A DNA stretch of 64,000 nucleotides from an uncultured Aurantimonas sp. (GTDB taxonomy: Bacteria > Pseudomonadota > Alphaproteobacteria > Rhizobiales > Rhizobiaceae): the NCBI GenBank assembly GCA_947488615.1, contig CANKZU010000001.1, positions 310,001 to 374,000 on the forward strand, given 5' to 3'. The notes under the pieces are model-generated. The model ran no database searches. It was not told where the DNA came from and saw nothing but the letters and a program-made list of their open reading frames with translations. The translations under genes and the position numbers were made by a program. Position 1 is the first letter of the stretch. Every line of letters starts with the position of its first letter. Positions 45,402 to 52,990 of the stretch are shown piece after piece.

Positions 45402-46484
45402 TCAGATTGCGATCGGAAGGCCATTTTGCGCGGCTTTGTCGGCCCTGAGCACCATGCCGAACAGATCGCGCGGATCGTCCGGGTCGGCGATCATGTCGAG
45501 CCGGTCGAAGAATACCGTCGACGCCACCTTTTCGCGCACATAACGAAGCGCCGAAAAATCCTCGATCGCGAAGCCGACCGAATCGAATAGCGTGGTCTTA
45601 CGCGCATCCCGGCGGCCGACGGCGTTACCGGCGATCACGGTCCACAGCTCCGTCACCGGATGTTCGTCGGGGAGCTGCTGGATCTCCCCCTCGACCCGGG
45701 TCTGCGGCGGATATTCGACGAAAATATCCGAGCGCAGCAGGATGTCCTTGTGCAGCTCCGTCTTACCGGGACAGTCGCCCCCAACCGCGTTGATGTGGAT
45801 CCCGGAACCGACCATGTTGTCGGTCAGGATGGTCGCGTATTGCTTGTCGGCGGTCACGGTCGTGATGATCTGGGCACCCTCGACGGCGGCTTCCGCGCTG
45901 GCGCAGCCGACGATCTCGAAGCCCTTGCCGGCAAGGTTACGCATGCATTTTTCGGTCGCCGCCGGGTCGATGTCGTAGAGCCGCAACTTGTTGATCCCGA
46001 GCAGCGCCTTGAAGGCCATTGCCTGGAACTCCGACTGCGCCCCATTGCCGATGATCGCCATGCACTCGGCCCCCTTGGGCGCCAGATACTTGGCGGCCAT
46101 GGCTGACGTCGCGGCCGTCCTGAGCGCCGTCAGGATCGTCATTTCGGACAGCAGCACCGGATAGCCGTTGTCGACCCGCGACAGCACTCCGAACCCCGTG
46201 ACGGTCTGCAGGCCCTCCTTGAAGTTCTTCGGATGCCCGTTGACGTATTTGAAACCGTAGACCTCACCGTCGCTCGTCGGCATCAACTCGATCACCCCCT
46301 CGGCGGAATGGGAGGCGATGCGCGGCGTCTTGTCGAACAGGTTCCAGCGCCGGAAATCCGCTTCGATAAAGCCCGCCAGTTCCTTCAGGAAGGTCTCCAC
46401 GCCGACACTGAGGACGAGCTTCATCATGTTATCGACGCTGACGAACGGGACGATGTTGATGTTCTTCGGTGGCATGGCGGTCAT
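45402..46484 (-). CDS. Ornithine cyclodeaminase
   Basis: It converts ornithine to proline and ammonia using NAD. The 360-residue protein belongs to the OCD/mu-crystallin family: FKYVNGHPKNFKEGLQTVTG (substrate contact), RTAATSAMAAKYLAPKGAEC, IIGNGAQSEFQAMAFKALLG (Rossmann fold) and HINAVGGDCPGKTELHKDIL with the catalytic Asp. The length and the GGDCPGKTEL motif favour true ornithine cyclodeaminase. It follows the arginase gene by two bases; together they would turn arginine into proline and urea. Confidence 0.93.
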   Translation of the reverse strand: MTAMPPKNINIVPFVSVDNMMKLVLSVGVETFLKELAGFIEADFRRWNLFDKTPRIASHSAEGVIELMPTSDGEVYGFKYVNGHPKNFKEGLQTVTGFGVLSRVDNGYPVLLSEMTILTALRTAATSAMAAKYLAPKGAECMAIIGNGAQSEFQAMAFKALLGINKLRLYDIDPAATEKCMRNLAGKGFEIVGCASAEAAVEGAQIITTVTADKQYATILTDNMVGSGIHINAVGGDCPGKTELHKDILLRSDIFVEYPPQTRVEGEIQQLPDEHPVTELWTVIAGNAVGRRDARKTTLFDSVGFAIEDFSALRYVREKVASTVFFDRLDMIADPDDPRDLFGMVLRADKAAQNGLPIAI

Positions 46485-46486
46485 GG

Positions 46487-47422
46487 TCAGTAGCTCCTGG
46501 TGCGGCGGTCGAGAACCTGCCGGCCAAACAGGCTGGCGACGAGATCGACGATCAGTTTCGCGGTGCGGCCGCGTTCATCGAGAAAGGGGTTGAGTTCGAC
46601 GATATCGAGCGAGGAGACCAGGCCGCTGTCGTGCAGCATTTCCATCACCAGATGCGCCTCGCGAAAGGTGGCGCCGCCAGGAACGGTCGTGCCGACGGCG
46701 GGCGCGATCTCGGGGTCGAGAAAATCCACGTCGAAACTGACATGCAGGCGGCCGTCCGCCGCGCGTACCCGCTCCAGAAAGGCCCGCAACGGCGCCGCGA
46801 TGCCGAATTCGTCGATCGCCCGCATATCATGCACCGTGATGCCGGATTCGACGATGCGCGCGCGCTCGGCCGCGTCGACCGAGCGAATACCCATCATGCA
46901 GATGTTGTCCGGCCGGATCGGCTCATCGAGGATCGGAACCGCCCCCTCGAACCCCGGCGCTCCCGTGACATAGGCGACCGGCGTTCCGTGCAGATTGCCG
47001 CTTTTCGTGCTGTCGAGCGTGTGCAGGTCCGGATGCGCGTCGAGCCAGAGCACGAATGGCTCGCGGCCCTCCTGCCTGGCCCGTCGAGCGATTGCCGGCA
47101 GGGTTCCGGCGGCGATCGAATGATCGCCGCCCATGAAGATCGGGACATGGTCGCTGTCGATCGATTGCCGGCAGACGTCGCCGAGCATGGCGATCAGAGC
47201 GGCGTAGCTGGCCAGATCGTGAACCGTGGCGTTGGCGTGGGATTTCGATTCGCCGGCGACCGCATGAAAATTGCCCAGATCCTCCACCCGGTGCCCTAAC
47301 TCGGAGAGGGCGCCAACGATGCCGGCGGTCCGCAAGGCGTCCGGGCCCATCAGGCAACCGGTATAGGCACCGCCTGTGTCGGCCGGGGCGCCGATCAGGG
47401 CGATGGAGCGTTGAGATGTCAT
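46487..47422 (-). CDS. Arginase
   Basis: Arginase hydrolyses arginine to ornithine and urea with a di-manganese centre. The 311-residue protein has all metal motifs: FMGGDHSIAAGTLPAI, VLWLDAHPDLHT and HVSFDVDFLDPEIAP. IALIGAPADTGGAYTGCLMG starts the family fold. It is the first gene of an arginase-ornithine cyclodeaminase operon, divergent from an Lrp-type regulator across 101 bp that contain a palindrome. Agmatinase is less likely given the N-terminus and context. Confidence 0.94.
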   Translation of the reverse strand: MTSQRSIALIGAPADTGGAYTGCLMGPDALRTAGIVGALSELGHRVEDLGNFHAVAGESKSHANATVHDLASYAALIAMLGDVCRQSIDSDHVPIFMGGDHSIAAGTLPAIARRARQEGREPFVLWLDAHPDLHTLDSTKSGNLHGTPVAYVTGAPGFEGAVPILDEPIRPDNICMMGIRSVDAAERARIVESGITVHDMRAIDEFGIAAPLRAFLERVRAADGRLHVSFDVDFLDPEIAPAVGTTVPGGATFREAHLVMEMLHDSGLVSSLDIVELNPFLDERGRTAKLIVDLVASLFGRQVLDRRTRSY

Positions 47423-47484
47423 CTGGGTCGCAATCCGAAAGAATTCAGTTTGGATATTCGATCTGGATCGGATGGCGGCGACAA

Positions 47485-47514
47485 TGCTAAAAACTGATCA
47501 AAAGTGATAGCATA
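47485..47514. promoter_or_regulatory. Probable Lrp-type operator between arginase and its regulator
   Basis: ATGCTA (47485-47490) and TAGCAT (47509-47514) are perfect 6-bp arms of a 30-bp A/T-rich imperfect palindrome, ten bases before the regulator start and 63 bases from the arginase ATG. Size and composition fit Lrp/AsnC-family sites. Confidence 0.5.
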
Positions 47515-47523
47515 GGTCGCAAA

Positions 47524-48003
47524 ATGGCAAGTAGAACTTCCGAAATGGACGATACCGATCGAAGGCTCATCGGCGCCTTGCGCCGGAATGCCCGCATGGC
47601 GATTTCCGATCTGGCGGCGGAACTCGGCGTCTCCCGCGCCACGATCCGCTCCCGCATGGAGCGGCTCGTGGCGAGCGGCGAAATCCTCGGCTTCACGGTC
47701 GTGCTCAGAGGCGACGCCACCGAAATGCCGGTTCGCGGCATCACGCTCATCGAAATCGAAGGCAAGGGAAACGAGCGGATCGTGTCTCGTCTGCGGGGTT
47801 TTCCCGAAATCCAGACCATCCATTCGACCAACGGACGTTGGGATCTGATCGTCGAATTCGGGACCGAAACACTGGCCGATCTCGACGAGGCGTTGAAACG
47901 CCTTCGCCTGATCGACGGCATCGTCGCCAGCGAGACGAGTCTTTATCTCGCGACCCAGCGCAGCAGCAAGGCAAGCGCCCTGGCTTCGAGATCACCGACC
48001 TGA
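47524..48003 (+). CDS. Lrp/AsnC family transcriptional regulator
   Basis: A 159-residue regulator with an N-terminal helix-turn-helix (TDRRLIGALRRNARMAISDL, LAAELGVSRATIRSRMERLV) and a C-terminal RAM ligand-binding domain (GITLIEIEGKGNERIVSRLR, STNGRWDLIVEFGTETLADL). It is divergent from arginase/ornithine cyclodeaminase, so it probably controls arginine catabolism in response to arginine or ornithine, as known for similar pairs. Ligand identity is inferred from neighbours only. Confidence 0.92.
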   Translation: MASRTSEMDDTDRRLIGALRRNARMAISDLAAELGVSRATIRSRMERLVASGEILGFTVVLRGDATEMPVRGITLIEIEGKGNERIVSRLRGFPEIQTIHSTNGRWDLIVEFGTETLADLDEALKRLRLIDGIVASETSLYLATQRSSKASALASRSPT

Positions 48004-48014
48004 CAAGCGTTGCT

Positions 48015-48045
48015 TGACCGGAGCGCCATTCGTGGCGCCCCGGTC
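48015..48045. terminator. Hairpin between Lrp-type gene and quinone oxidoreductase
   Basis: GACCGG-A-GCGCCA and TGGCGC-C-CCGGTC pair with one internal mismatch around a TTCG loop. It lies between two convergent genes and ends 13 bp before the second one's stop. U-tracts are poor on both strands. Confidence 0.5.
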
Positions 48046-48057
48046 ATTCGCCAGCGA

Positions 48058-49065
48058 TCAGCCCTTCGAATGCCGGGTCGTCAGAATGATCTTGCCGACA
48101 TGATCCTCATCCATGTGCTGGTGCGCCTTGGCGGCGTCGACGAGCGGATAGAGCGTGTCGATCAGCGGCTTCACCTTGCCGCTCGCGAAAAGCGGACCGA
48201 CCTTCTCCTCGACTTCCCGCGCGATGGCGGCCTTGAATTCGACCGAGCGGTTGCGCAGGGTCGAGCCGGTCAGCGTCAGCCGCTTGCGCATGACCAGGTT
48301 GAGATCGATCTGGACCTCCGGCCCCTTGAGAAACGCGATCTGGACGATGCGGCCGTCCTCGGCCGCGACGGCGAGATTGCGGTTGGTGTAGTCCCCGCCG
48401 ACCATGTCGAGCGTGAGATCGACGCCGCGCCCGCCGGTCGCCTCGCGCAGCGCCTCGACGAAGTCCTCGCTGCGGTAGTTGATGCATCGCTCGGCGCCGA
48501 GCCGTTCGGCCGCGCGGCATTTGTCGTCGCTGCCCGCCGTCGCGAAGACGGTGGCGCCGAACGCCTTGGCGAGCTGGATCGCCGTGGTGCCGATGCCGGA
48601 CGTACCGCCATGGACCAGGAAGCTCTCGCCCGCCTTAAGTCCGCCGCGCTGAAACACGTTATGCCAGACGGTGAAGAAGGTTTCCGGAACGCCGGCCGCC
48701 TCCTCGATCGACAGGGCGCTCGGCACCGCGATGGCGGTGGTTTCGGCAACGATGGCGTATTCGGCGTAGCCGCCGCCCGGCACGAGCGCCATGACCCGGT
48801 CGCCCAACCCATGCCGACGGGCCCCCTCCCCGAGCGCGACCACGGTGCCGGCAACCTCCAGCCCAAGCCAGTCCGGCGCGCCCGGCGGCGGCGGATAGGC
48901 GCCCTGGCGCTGCAAGACGTCGGGTCGATTGACCCCGGCGGCTTCGACGGCGATCAGGATCTCGGCCGGTCCCGGCTTCGGGACGGGGCACTGTCCGACC
49001 TTCAACACCTCGGGGCCGCCGAACCCATCGAGAAGGACCGCCGTCATTTCCTGGGGGATCGCCAT
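48058..49065 (-). CDS. NAD(P)H quinone oxidoreductase (PIG3/zeta-crystallin type)
   Basis: A medium-chain reductase without the structural zinc. The 335-residue protein has AAGVNRPDVLQRQGAYPPPP, LGLEVAGTVVALGEG, and the NADPH-binding FLVHGGTSGIGTTAIQLAKA. GDYTNRNLAVAAEDGRIVQI is characteristic of the PIG3-like subgroup that reduces quinones such as 1,2-naphthoquinone. It starts MAIPQEMTAVLLDGFGGPEV at 49065. It is a single-gene unit convergent with the Lrp gene. Confidence 0.92.
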   Translation of the reverse strand: MAIPQEMTAVLLDGFGGPEVLKVGQCPVPKPGPAEILIAVEAAGVNRPDVLQRQGAYPPPPGAPDWLGLEVAGTVVALGEGARRHGLGDRVMALVPGGGYAEYAIVAETTAIAVPSALSIEEAAGVPETFFTVWHNVFQRGGLKAGESFLVHGGTSGIGTTAIQLAKAFGATVFATAGSDDKCRAAERLGAERCINYRSEDFVEALREATGGRGVDLTLDMVGGDYTNRNLAVAAEDGRIVQIAFLKGPEVQIDLNLVMRKRLTLTGSTLRNRSVEFKAAIAREVEEKVGPLFASGKVKPLIDTLYPLVDAAKAHQHMDEDHVGKIILTTRHSKG

Positions 49066-49216
49066 GAGTCTTTATATCTCCATGTGTCGGGTTTGGATGC
49101 AAAGGTAGCGGGAATCTTGCAAAGGCCAGTGCGGATTAATCTTCAGGTAAGGTTTCCGGTGTTTAACTAATCCCGGTCCAGATTGATGCATTGGCAGCTT
49201 GATGGATAGACGAAGC

Positions 49217-49286
49217 GGCTTCCCGCATCGTTTGACGCCTCCCTGTTGTAAACTCCTGAGAGCCGCTCGCTGCGGCTCTTTTTTTT
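49217..49286 (+). ncRNA. Candidate small RNA ending at a strong terminator
   Basis: A strong plus-strand terminator (49259-49286) has no plus-strand gene before it: the preceding gene runs the other way and the stretch from 49066 holds no credible frame. TTGATG (49183-49188), 16 bases and GATAGA (49205-49210) could be a promoter, giving an RNA of about 70 nt. Single-stranded CCTCCCT (49238-49244) and CTCCT (49253-49257) resemble anti-Shine-Dalgarno motifs of rhizobial trans-acting sRNAs. The 5' end is an estimate. Confidence 0.5.
49259..49286 (+). terminator. Strong intrinsic terminator of the candidate sRNA
   Basis: AGAGCCGC and GCGGCTCT form a perfect 8-bp stem with a TCGCT loop, followed by seven T residues. 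On the other strand no U-tract follows, so it works in the plus direction. Confidence 0.85.
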
Positions 49287-49302
49287 GCCGGCGGTTCACC
49301 CG

Positions 49303-49317
49303 TTAACCGGAATTAAC
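49303..49317. promoter_or_regulatory. CtrA-like double half-site with short spacing upstream of rcdA
   Basis: GTTAA and TTAAC arms enclose CCGGAA: TTAA-N6-TTAAC, one base shorter than a CtrA full site. It is 48 bp upstream of the -35 element of the rcdA promoter. Confidence 0.3.
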
Positions 49318-49364
49318 AATTGTAGGGGAGCTCGCTTGCAAACCGGACGCTCCCGCCGCACCCT

Positions 49365-49393
49365 TTGACGACGCAGGATGCATTCGATATCGC
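49365..49393 (+). promoter_or_regulatory. rcdA promoter
   Basis: TTGACG (49365-49370), a 17-bp spacer and TATCGC (49388-49393), about 48-76 bp upstream of the rcdA ATG. Confidence 0.5.
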
Positions 49394-49440
49394 GGACTGC
49401 CGACAGATCAATATGACACTTGGGGGGACCGTCGCAGCCG

Positions 49441-49968
49441 ATGACGATTCAGATGACTGGTTCGAAAGACGACGACCACACCATCCGGCTGGCTGAGCAC
49501 CTTGCCTTCTCGCGGTCCTTCCAGCCGCTGTTCAACGAAGGCATGACGCTCGTCGACGAAACAGCGGTCTATCTCGACAGCGACGGGCGCACCGACGCCA
49601 AGGCGCTGTCCCGACTTGCGGCGACGCTGTATGCGGCCGAGTCCATGCGACTGACTACGCGGCTGATGCAGGTGGCTTCCTGGCTGCTGCTCCAGCGCGC
49701 GGCGAACCAGGGCGACATGTCGCGCGCGCAGGTCGAGGCCGAGAAGGTCAAGGTCCGGCTCGAGGGTCTGGGAAGCGCGAAAGACTCGCCGCAATATGGC
49801 GAACTTCCCGAGGCCTTCCGCGGTCTCGTCGAGCGCGCCCTCAGGCTGGAACGCCGAATCGCCATGCTCGACCGCGAGATTTACGGCGACGTCTCCCGCG
49901 AGACGCCGGACGGACACAACCCGGTTGGCGAGCAGATCGATCTCCTGAAGACCGCCTTCCACGGCTGA
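49441..49968 (+). CDS. DUF1465 family protein, probable RcdA (regulator of CtrA degradation)
   Basis: RcdA of Caulobacter is a DUF1465 protein that works with CpdR and PopA to deliver CtrA to ClpXP at the cell pole. The 175-residue length fits. Conserved helices: RSFQPLFNEGMTLVDETAVY, DAKALSRLAATLYAAESMRL and TTRLMQVASWLLLQRAANQG, then a helix with RALRLERRIAMLDREIY. The start may be ATG 49441 or 49453; a GGGGGGA run lies 12 bases before the first. The DUF1465 assignment is firm; the RcdA role is inferred from the family. Confidence 0.82.
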   Translation: MTIQMTGSKDDDHTIRLAEHLAFSRSFQPLFNEGMTLVDETAVYLDSDGRTDAKALSRLAATLYAAESMRLTTRLMQVASWLLLQRAANQGDMSRAQVEAEKVKVRLEGLGSAKDSPQYGELPEAFRGLVERALRLERRIAMLDREIYGDVSRETPDGHNPVGEQIDLLKTAFHG

Positions 49969-50073
49969 CGGGTCCTCTTCGCATCCCGTAAGATTCATCG
50001 CCTTTGTCACCCGTGCGCCGCGATGTGCGGGTTATCGCGCGGCGCTCTCGCCCGTCCGTGTGATGCTGGTACT

Positions 50074-50931
50074 CTAGGGCCGCCGCATCATCCACAGCGC
50101 CGCGACGAGAAGCCCGACAGCGAGGATTGTCGGCATTCCAAATGTTTCGTTGAAAATGACGAAGCCCCAGAGGGCTCCGAACGCCAGCGCGATGTAGTTG
50201 GCATATGAAACAAACGTCGCGCCACTGTAGCGCGTCAGGCCGAGGAAGAACAAAAGCCCCAGCCCTTCTAATCCCACAATCGCCGCGAGGCCCGGCGCAT
50301 AGGACCAAACCAGTGGGAGATTTGCCAGCGCATCGGTGAATGGCAGGGCAGAAACCACACCAAGCAATGCAATCGCGGATTGTCCGCAGGCCGCCTGGGA
50401 CTGGCTCACGCCGGCCGGCCATCGCGATGCGATGAATGTCGCGTTCGCGGCAAAGCAAAGCGGGAGGACGAACGCCGCCAGGATCCAAGGCGTCGAGCCG
50501 GTCAAATCGAAGGTCTGGCCGTCAAGAACGATCATCGAGACCGCAACAAAGCCGGTTGCGAGCGCCACCACCTTTTTCACGGTCAGCGTTTCGGTCCCCG
50601 CGATCGCCACGATCAGCAATGTCCACATCGGCATCGTCGTGATGATGACGATGAACAAGAAGACCGAAATGTTCGGGGCGACAAAACTTTCCGTCAGAAA
50701 CGGCAGTAGAAAACCGAACACGCCGCTGAAGACGAAGAAGGGAGCGGTGCCTCTCCCAATCGGCAGCTTTTCGCCGCGGATCACCAGCACGAGGAACATC
50801 AGGCTGGCGATACCGAAGACGCCGAACTGAAATATGAACTGCGGAGGAAGCCCTCCCTCCCCAAGGTGCTTGATGACAACGAGCCGTAAGCTCCAAACCA
50901 AGCCCAATGCCGTCAGGAAAAGCAGCTTCAA
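50074..50931 (-). CDS. EamA/DMT family transporter
   Basis: A 285-residue inner-membrane protein with ten predicted hydrophobic segments in two EamA repeats: the first from LLFLTALGLVWSLRLVVIKH to MIVLDGQTF, the second from WILAAFVLPLCFAANATFIA to ILAVGLLVAALWMM. It is a drug/metabolite-superfamily exporter or carrier. The motif SYANYIALAFGALWGFVIFN ending in NETFG is usual in the second repeat. The substrate is unknown. No operon partner is seen; 206 bp separate it from the DUF1127 gene upstream. Confidence 0.9.
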   Translation of the reverse strand: MKLLFLTALGLVWSLRLVVIKHLGEGGLPPQFIFQFGVFGIASLMFLVLVIRGEKLPIGRGTAPFFVFSGVFGFLLPFLTESFVAPNISVFLFIVIITTMPMWTLLIVAIAGTETLTVKKVVALATGFVAVSMIVLDGQTFDLTGSTPWILAAFVLPLCFAANATFIASRWPAGVSQSQAACGQSAIALLGVVSALPFTDALANLPLVWSYAPGLAAIVGLEGLGLLFFLGLTRYSGATFVSYANYIALAFGALWGFVIFNETFGMPTILAVGLLVAALWMMRRP

Positions 50932-51137
50932 ATTGCGCCTCTATGGTCGGACAGAGTCCGTTGGACCGAAGATTCCCGCTCTTTCCACGGTAACTTTCTC
51001 GGCTGAGCGTCGGAATCGCCATGCTCGGTCGTTGCCAGAGACACGCCTCCAGATTGTCGGCAACGGTACCATTACAATATTGCGGTGCAAACGCCCTCCC
51101 CTGACGACTGTCGGATTCTGCGATCGACACTTGGCGG

Positions 51138-51461
51138 CTACTCTTCCTCCTTCGTCCCGCATCCGTTAACGCGACCGTTCCCGGACTTGGGCATTTGCCT
51201 CTGCATCAGTCGGATAGCCTCCAACGCATCGACGGAGAGCGGCAGGCGCGCGGCCTGTTCGACCTGTTCGTGCCGCAGACCGGCGATATCGTCCAGAATA
51301 TTGTCATCGACCTTGAGAAGTGTCTGGAAGGCCTCGCGCCGCAGGCGTCGCCGACGCCGCTCCGCGGACCAGGACCGTAGCCAGCCGGCAGTGCTCGACG
51401 GTGCCTCATCCGAAGCGGCATCGACCGGATTTGGCAGAAAAATGGATCGTAGCATGGTCAT
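51138..51461 (-). CDS. DUF1127 domain-containing small protein
   Basis: A 107-residue protein whose central part matches DUF1127: an Arg-rich segment (WSAERRRRRLRREAFQTLLK) followed by VDDNILDDIAGLRHEQVEQA. DUF1127 proteins are small, basic, alphaproteobacterial, and in Agrobacterium affect RNA turnover and phosphate/stress responses. Here the motif sits between an N-terminal Ser/Ala-rich leader and a C-terminal tail ending in EEE. Starts at 51461 or 51455 are equivalent. It is divergent from a LysR gene across 114 bp. Confidence 0.8.
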   Translation of the reverse strand: MTMLRSIFLPNPVDAASDEAPSSTAGWLRSWSAERRRRRLRREAFQTLLKVDDNILDDIAGLRHEQVEQAARLPLSVDALEAIRLMQRQMPKSGNGRVNGCGTKEEE

Positions 51462-51575
51462 CTCCTTTGTCCTGAGATGACACCCTGCCGAAAGGCTATT
51501 GATGAGTCGAACGAGAAGTTATAAGACTTGCTATGAGATTTTCGAATAGATAAACCCATTCGCGAGGAAACCGCC

Positions 51576-52478
51576 ATGAGCCGCCCCCTGGCATCGCTGC
51601 CGAATCTCGACATGGACCTGGCCCGCACCTTCGTCGCCATCTGTGAAAGCGGTAACTTCTCCAGAGCCGCCGAACTCGTGCACCGCACGCCGTCGGCCGT
51701 CAGCCTGCAGGTCAAGAAGCTGGAGGATATGGTCGGCCGCGCATTGTTTCGCCGCGAGCCCCGAGCCGTCGTGCCAACCGGCGACGGTGAGATGCTGCTT
51801 GGCTATGCCCGCAGGCTCCTGCGGCTGAACGACGAGGCGATGGCGCGTTTCCTGGTTCCGCAGATCGAAGGGCGGGTCAGTTTCGGCGCGCCGAACGATT
51901 CGGGCATCTTCGCCATTCCCGGCATTCTGAAGCGCTTTGCCTCGACTCATCCGCAGGTCGCCGTGGATGTCAGGCTCGATTACAGTGCCGAACTCCGGCG
52001 TCGCTGCGCCGCGGGCGAATTGGACGTGGCGATCGTCAGTTGCGGCGAGAAACCCAATTCTACGAGCGAGGAGATCTACAGCGAGGCACTCGTGTGGGTC
52101 GGGCTGCGCAATGGCCGCGCAGCCGAGCAGACGCCCCTGCCTCTGGCCTTGGCCGATCCGGGCTGCTCCTGGCGCGGCCGGGCGCTCGATGCGCTGGATA
52201 GCGTCGGCAGGGATTACCGCATCGCTTATTCAAGCGAGCTTTGTCAGGGCCAGATCGCGGCCGTCGAAGCCGATCTGGCGATCGCCCCCCTGCCCGCGAG
52301 CGTTCTATCGCCGACCCTGGTCCGGTTGAACGATCCGGCACGCCTGCCGCCGCTTGGCAGCTATCGCGTTTTCATGATGAAGCGGGATGGCGCCGGTCCG
52401 GCGGTCGAGGCTCTGGCGCAGCATGTGTCGGAAAGTTTTCGCGATCTTGCCGACCGTCAAACGCGCATCTTTGCCTGA
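51576..52478 (+). CDS. LysR family transcriptional regulator
   Basis: A 300-residue LysR protein: the winged-helix N-terminus LDMDLARTFVAICESGNFSR and AAELVHRTPSAVSLQVKKLE, the linker, and a C-terminal effector domain (GRVSFGAPNDSGIFAIPGIL, LDVAIVSCGEKPNSTSEEIY). GAGGAAACCGCC directly precedes the ATG. It is divergent from the DUF1127 gene, so that gene is the obvious candidate target. The effector is unknown. Confidence 0.92.
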   Translation: MSRPLASLPNLDMDLARTFVAICESGNFSRAAELVHRTPSAVSLQVKKLEDMVGRALFRREPRAVVPTGDGEMLLGYARRLLRLNDEAMARFLVPQIEGRVSFGAPNDSGIFAIPGILKRFASTHPQVAVDVRLDYSAELRRRCAAGELDVAIVSCGEKPNSTSEEIYSEALVWVGLRNGRAAEQTPLPLALADPGCSWRGRALDALDSVGRDYRIAYSSELCQGQIAAVEADLAIAPLPASVLSPTLVRLNDPARLPPLGSYRVFMMKRDGAGPAVEALAQHVSESFRDLADRQTRIFA

Positions 52479-52502
52479 GCCGTGCTCACGATAGTCCAAC
52501 AC

Positions 52503-52533
52503 AAAAAGCCCGGCGCGCTCATCGCGGCCGGGC
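52503..52533 (-). terminator. Intrinsic terminator of rpmE
   Basis: On the minus strand GCCCGGC and GCCGGGC pair (7 bp) with an inner CGCGATGAGCGC that can pair further, followed by TTTTT. It is 48 bp past the rpmE stop. Confidence 0.82.
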
Positions 52534-52581
52534 CGATGTCGTTGCTGCGACCGGAGCATTGCTCCGGCCGCAAGCGACAGA

Positions 52582-52803
52582 TTACATGCCGAGGCCTTCG
52601 TAGCGCTTCTTGAAGCGCGACACGCGGCCACCGCGGTCAAGAAGGTGCTGGTTGCCGCCGGTCCACGCCGGATGGCTGGTCGGGTCGATGTCGAGATTCA
52701 TCTTGTCGCCGTCCGAACCCCAGGTCGACCGAGTCTGATACTCAGTGCCGTTGGTCATCACCACGGTGATCGCGTGATAGTCGGGATGGATATCTTTCTT
52801 CAT
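52582..52803 (-). CDS. rpmE: 50S ribosomal protein L31
   Basis: A 73-residue ribosomal protein of the large subunit: [60 protein letters not shown] and [11 protein letters not shown]. The product contains no cysteine, so it is the zinc-independent (C-minus) form, as usual in alphaproteobacteria. The ATG at 52803 was set by the family start; the longer frame is not protein-like. A promoter about 120-150 bp upstream and a terminator downstream make it a single-gene unit. Confidence 0.97.
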   Translation of the reverse strand: MKKDIHPDYHAITVVMTNGTEYQTRSTWGSDGDKMNLDIDPTSHPAWTGGNQHLLDRGGRVSRFKKRYEGLGM

Positions 52804-52925
52804 CGCCTTCGATCCTTGGTCTTGCCGGCTTTCCCGACACGCCAACGCCGCGGCGTTCAGGCCGCCGGAACGTCTCGATGTGGTGGGAACAGGTCGGCGC
52901 AATCGCTTCCAAATTCGAGGAGGAG

Positions 52926-52954
52926 CCTATACATGAGGGCCGGGTCCGGCACAA
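52926..52954 (-). promoter_or_regulatory. rpmE promoter
   Basis: On the minus strand TTGTGC, a 17-bp spacer and TATAGG. The predicted leader of about 115 bases before rpmE has no obvious strong structure. Confidence 0.5.
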
Positions 52955-52990
52955 GGGGCGACCGGAGCCACGCATAATGGGGAGGCGCGT

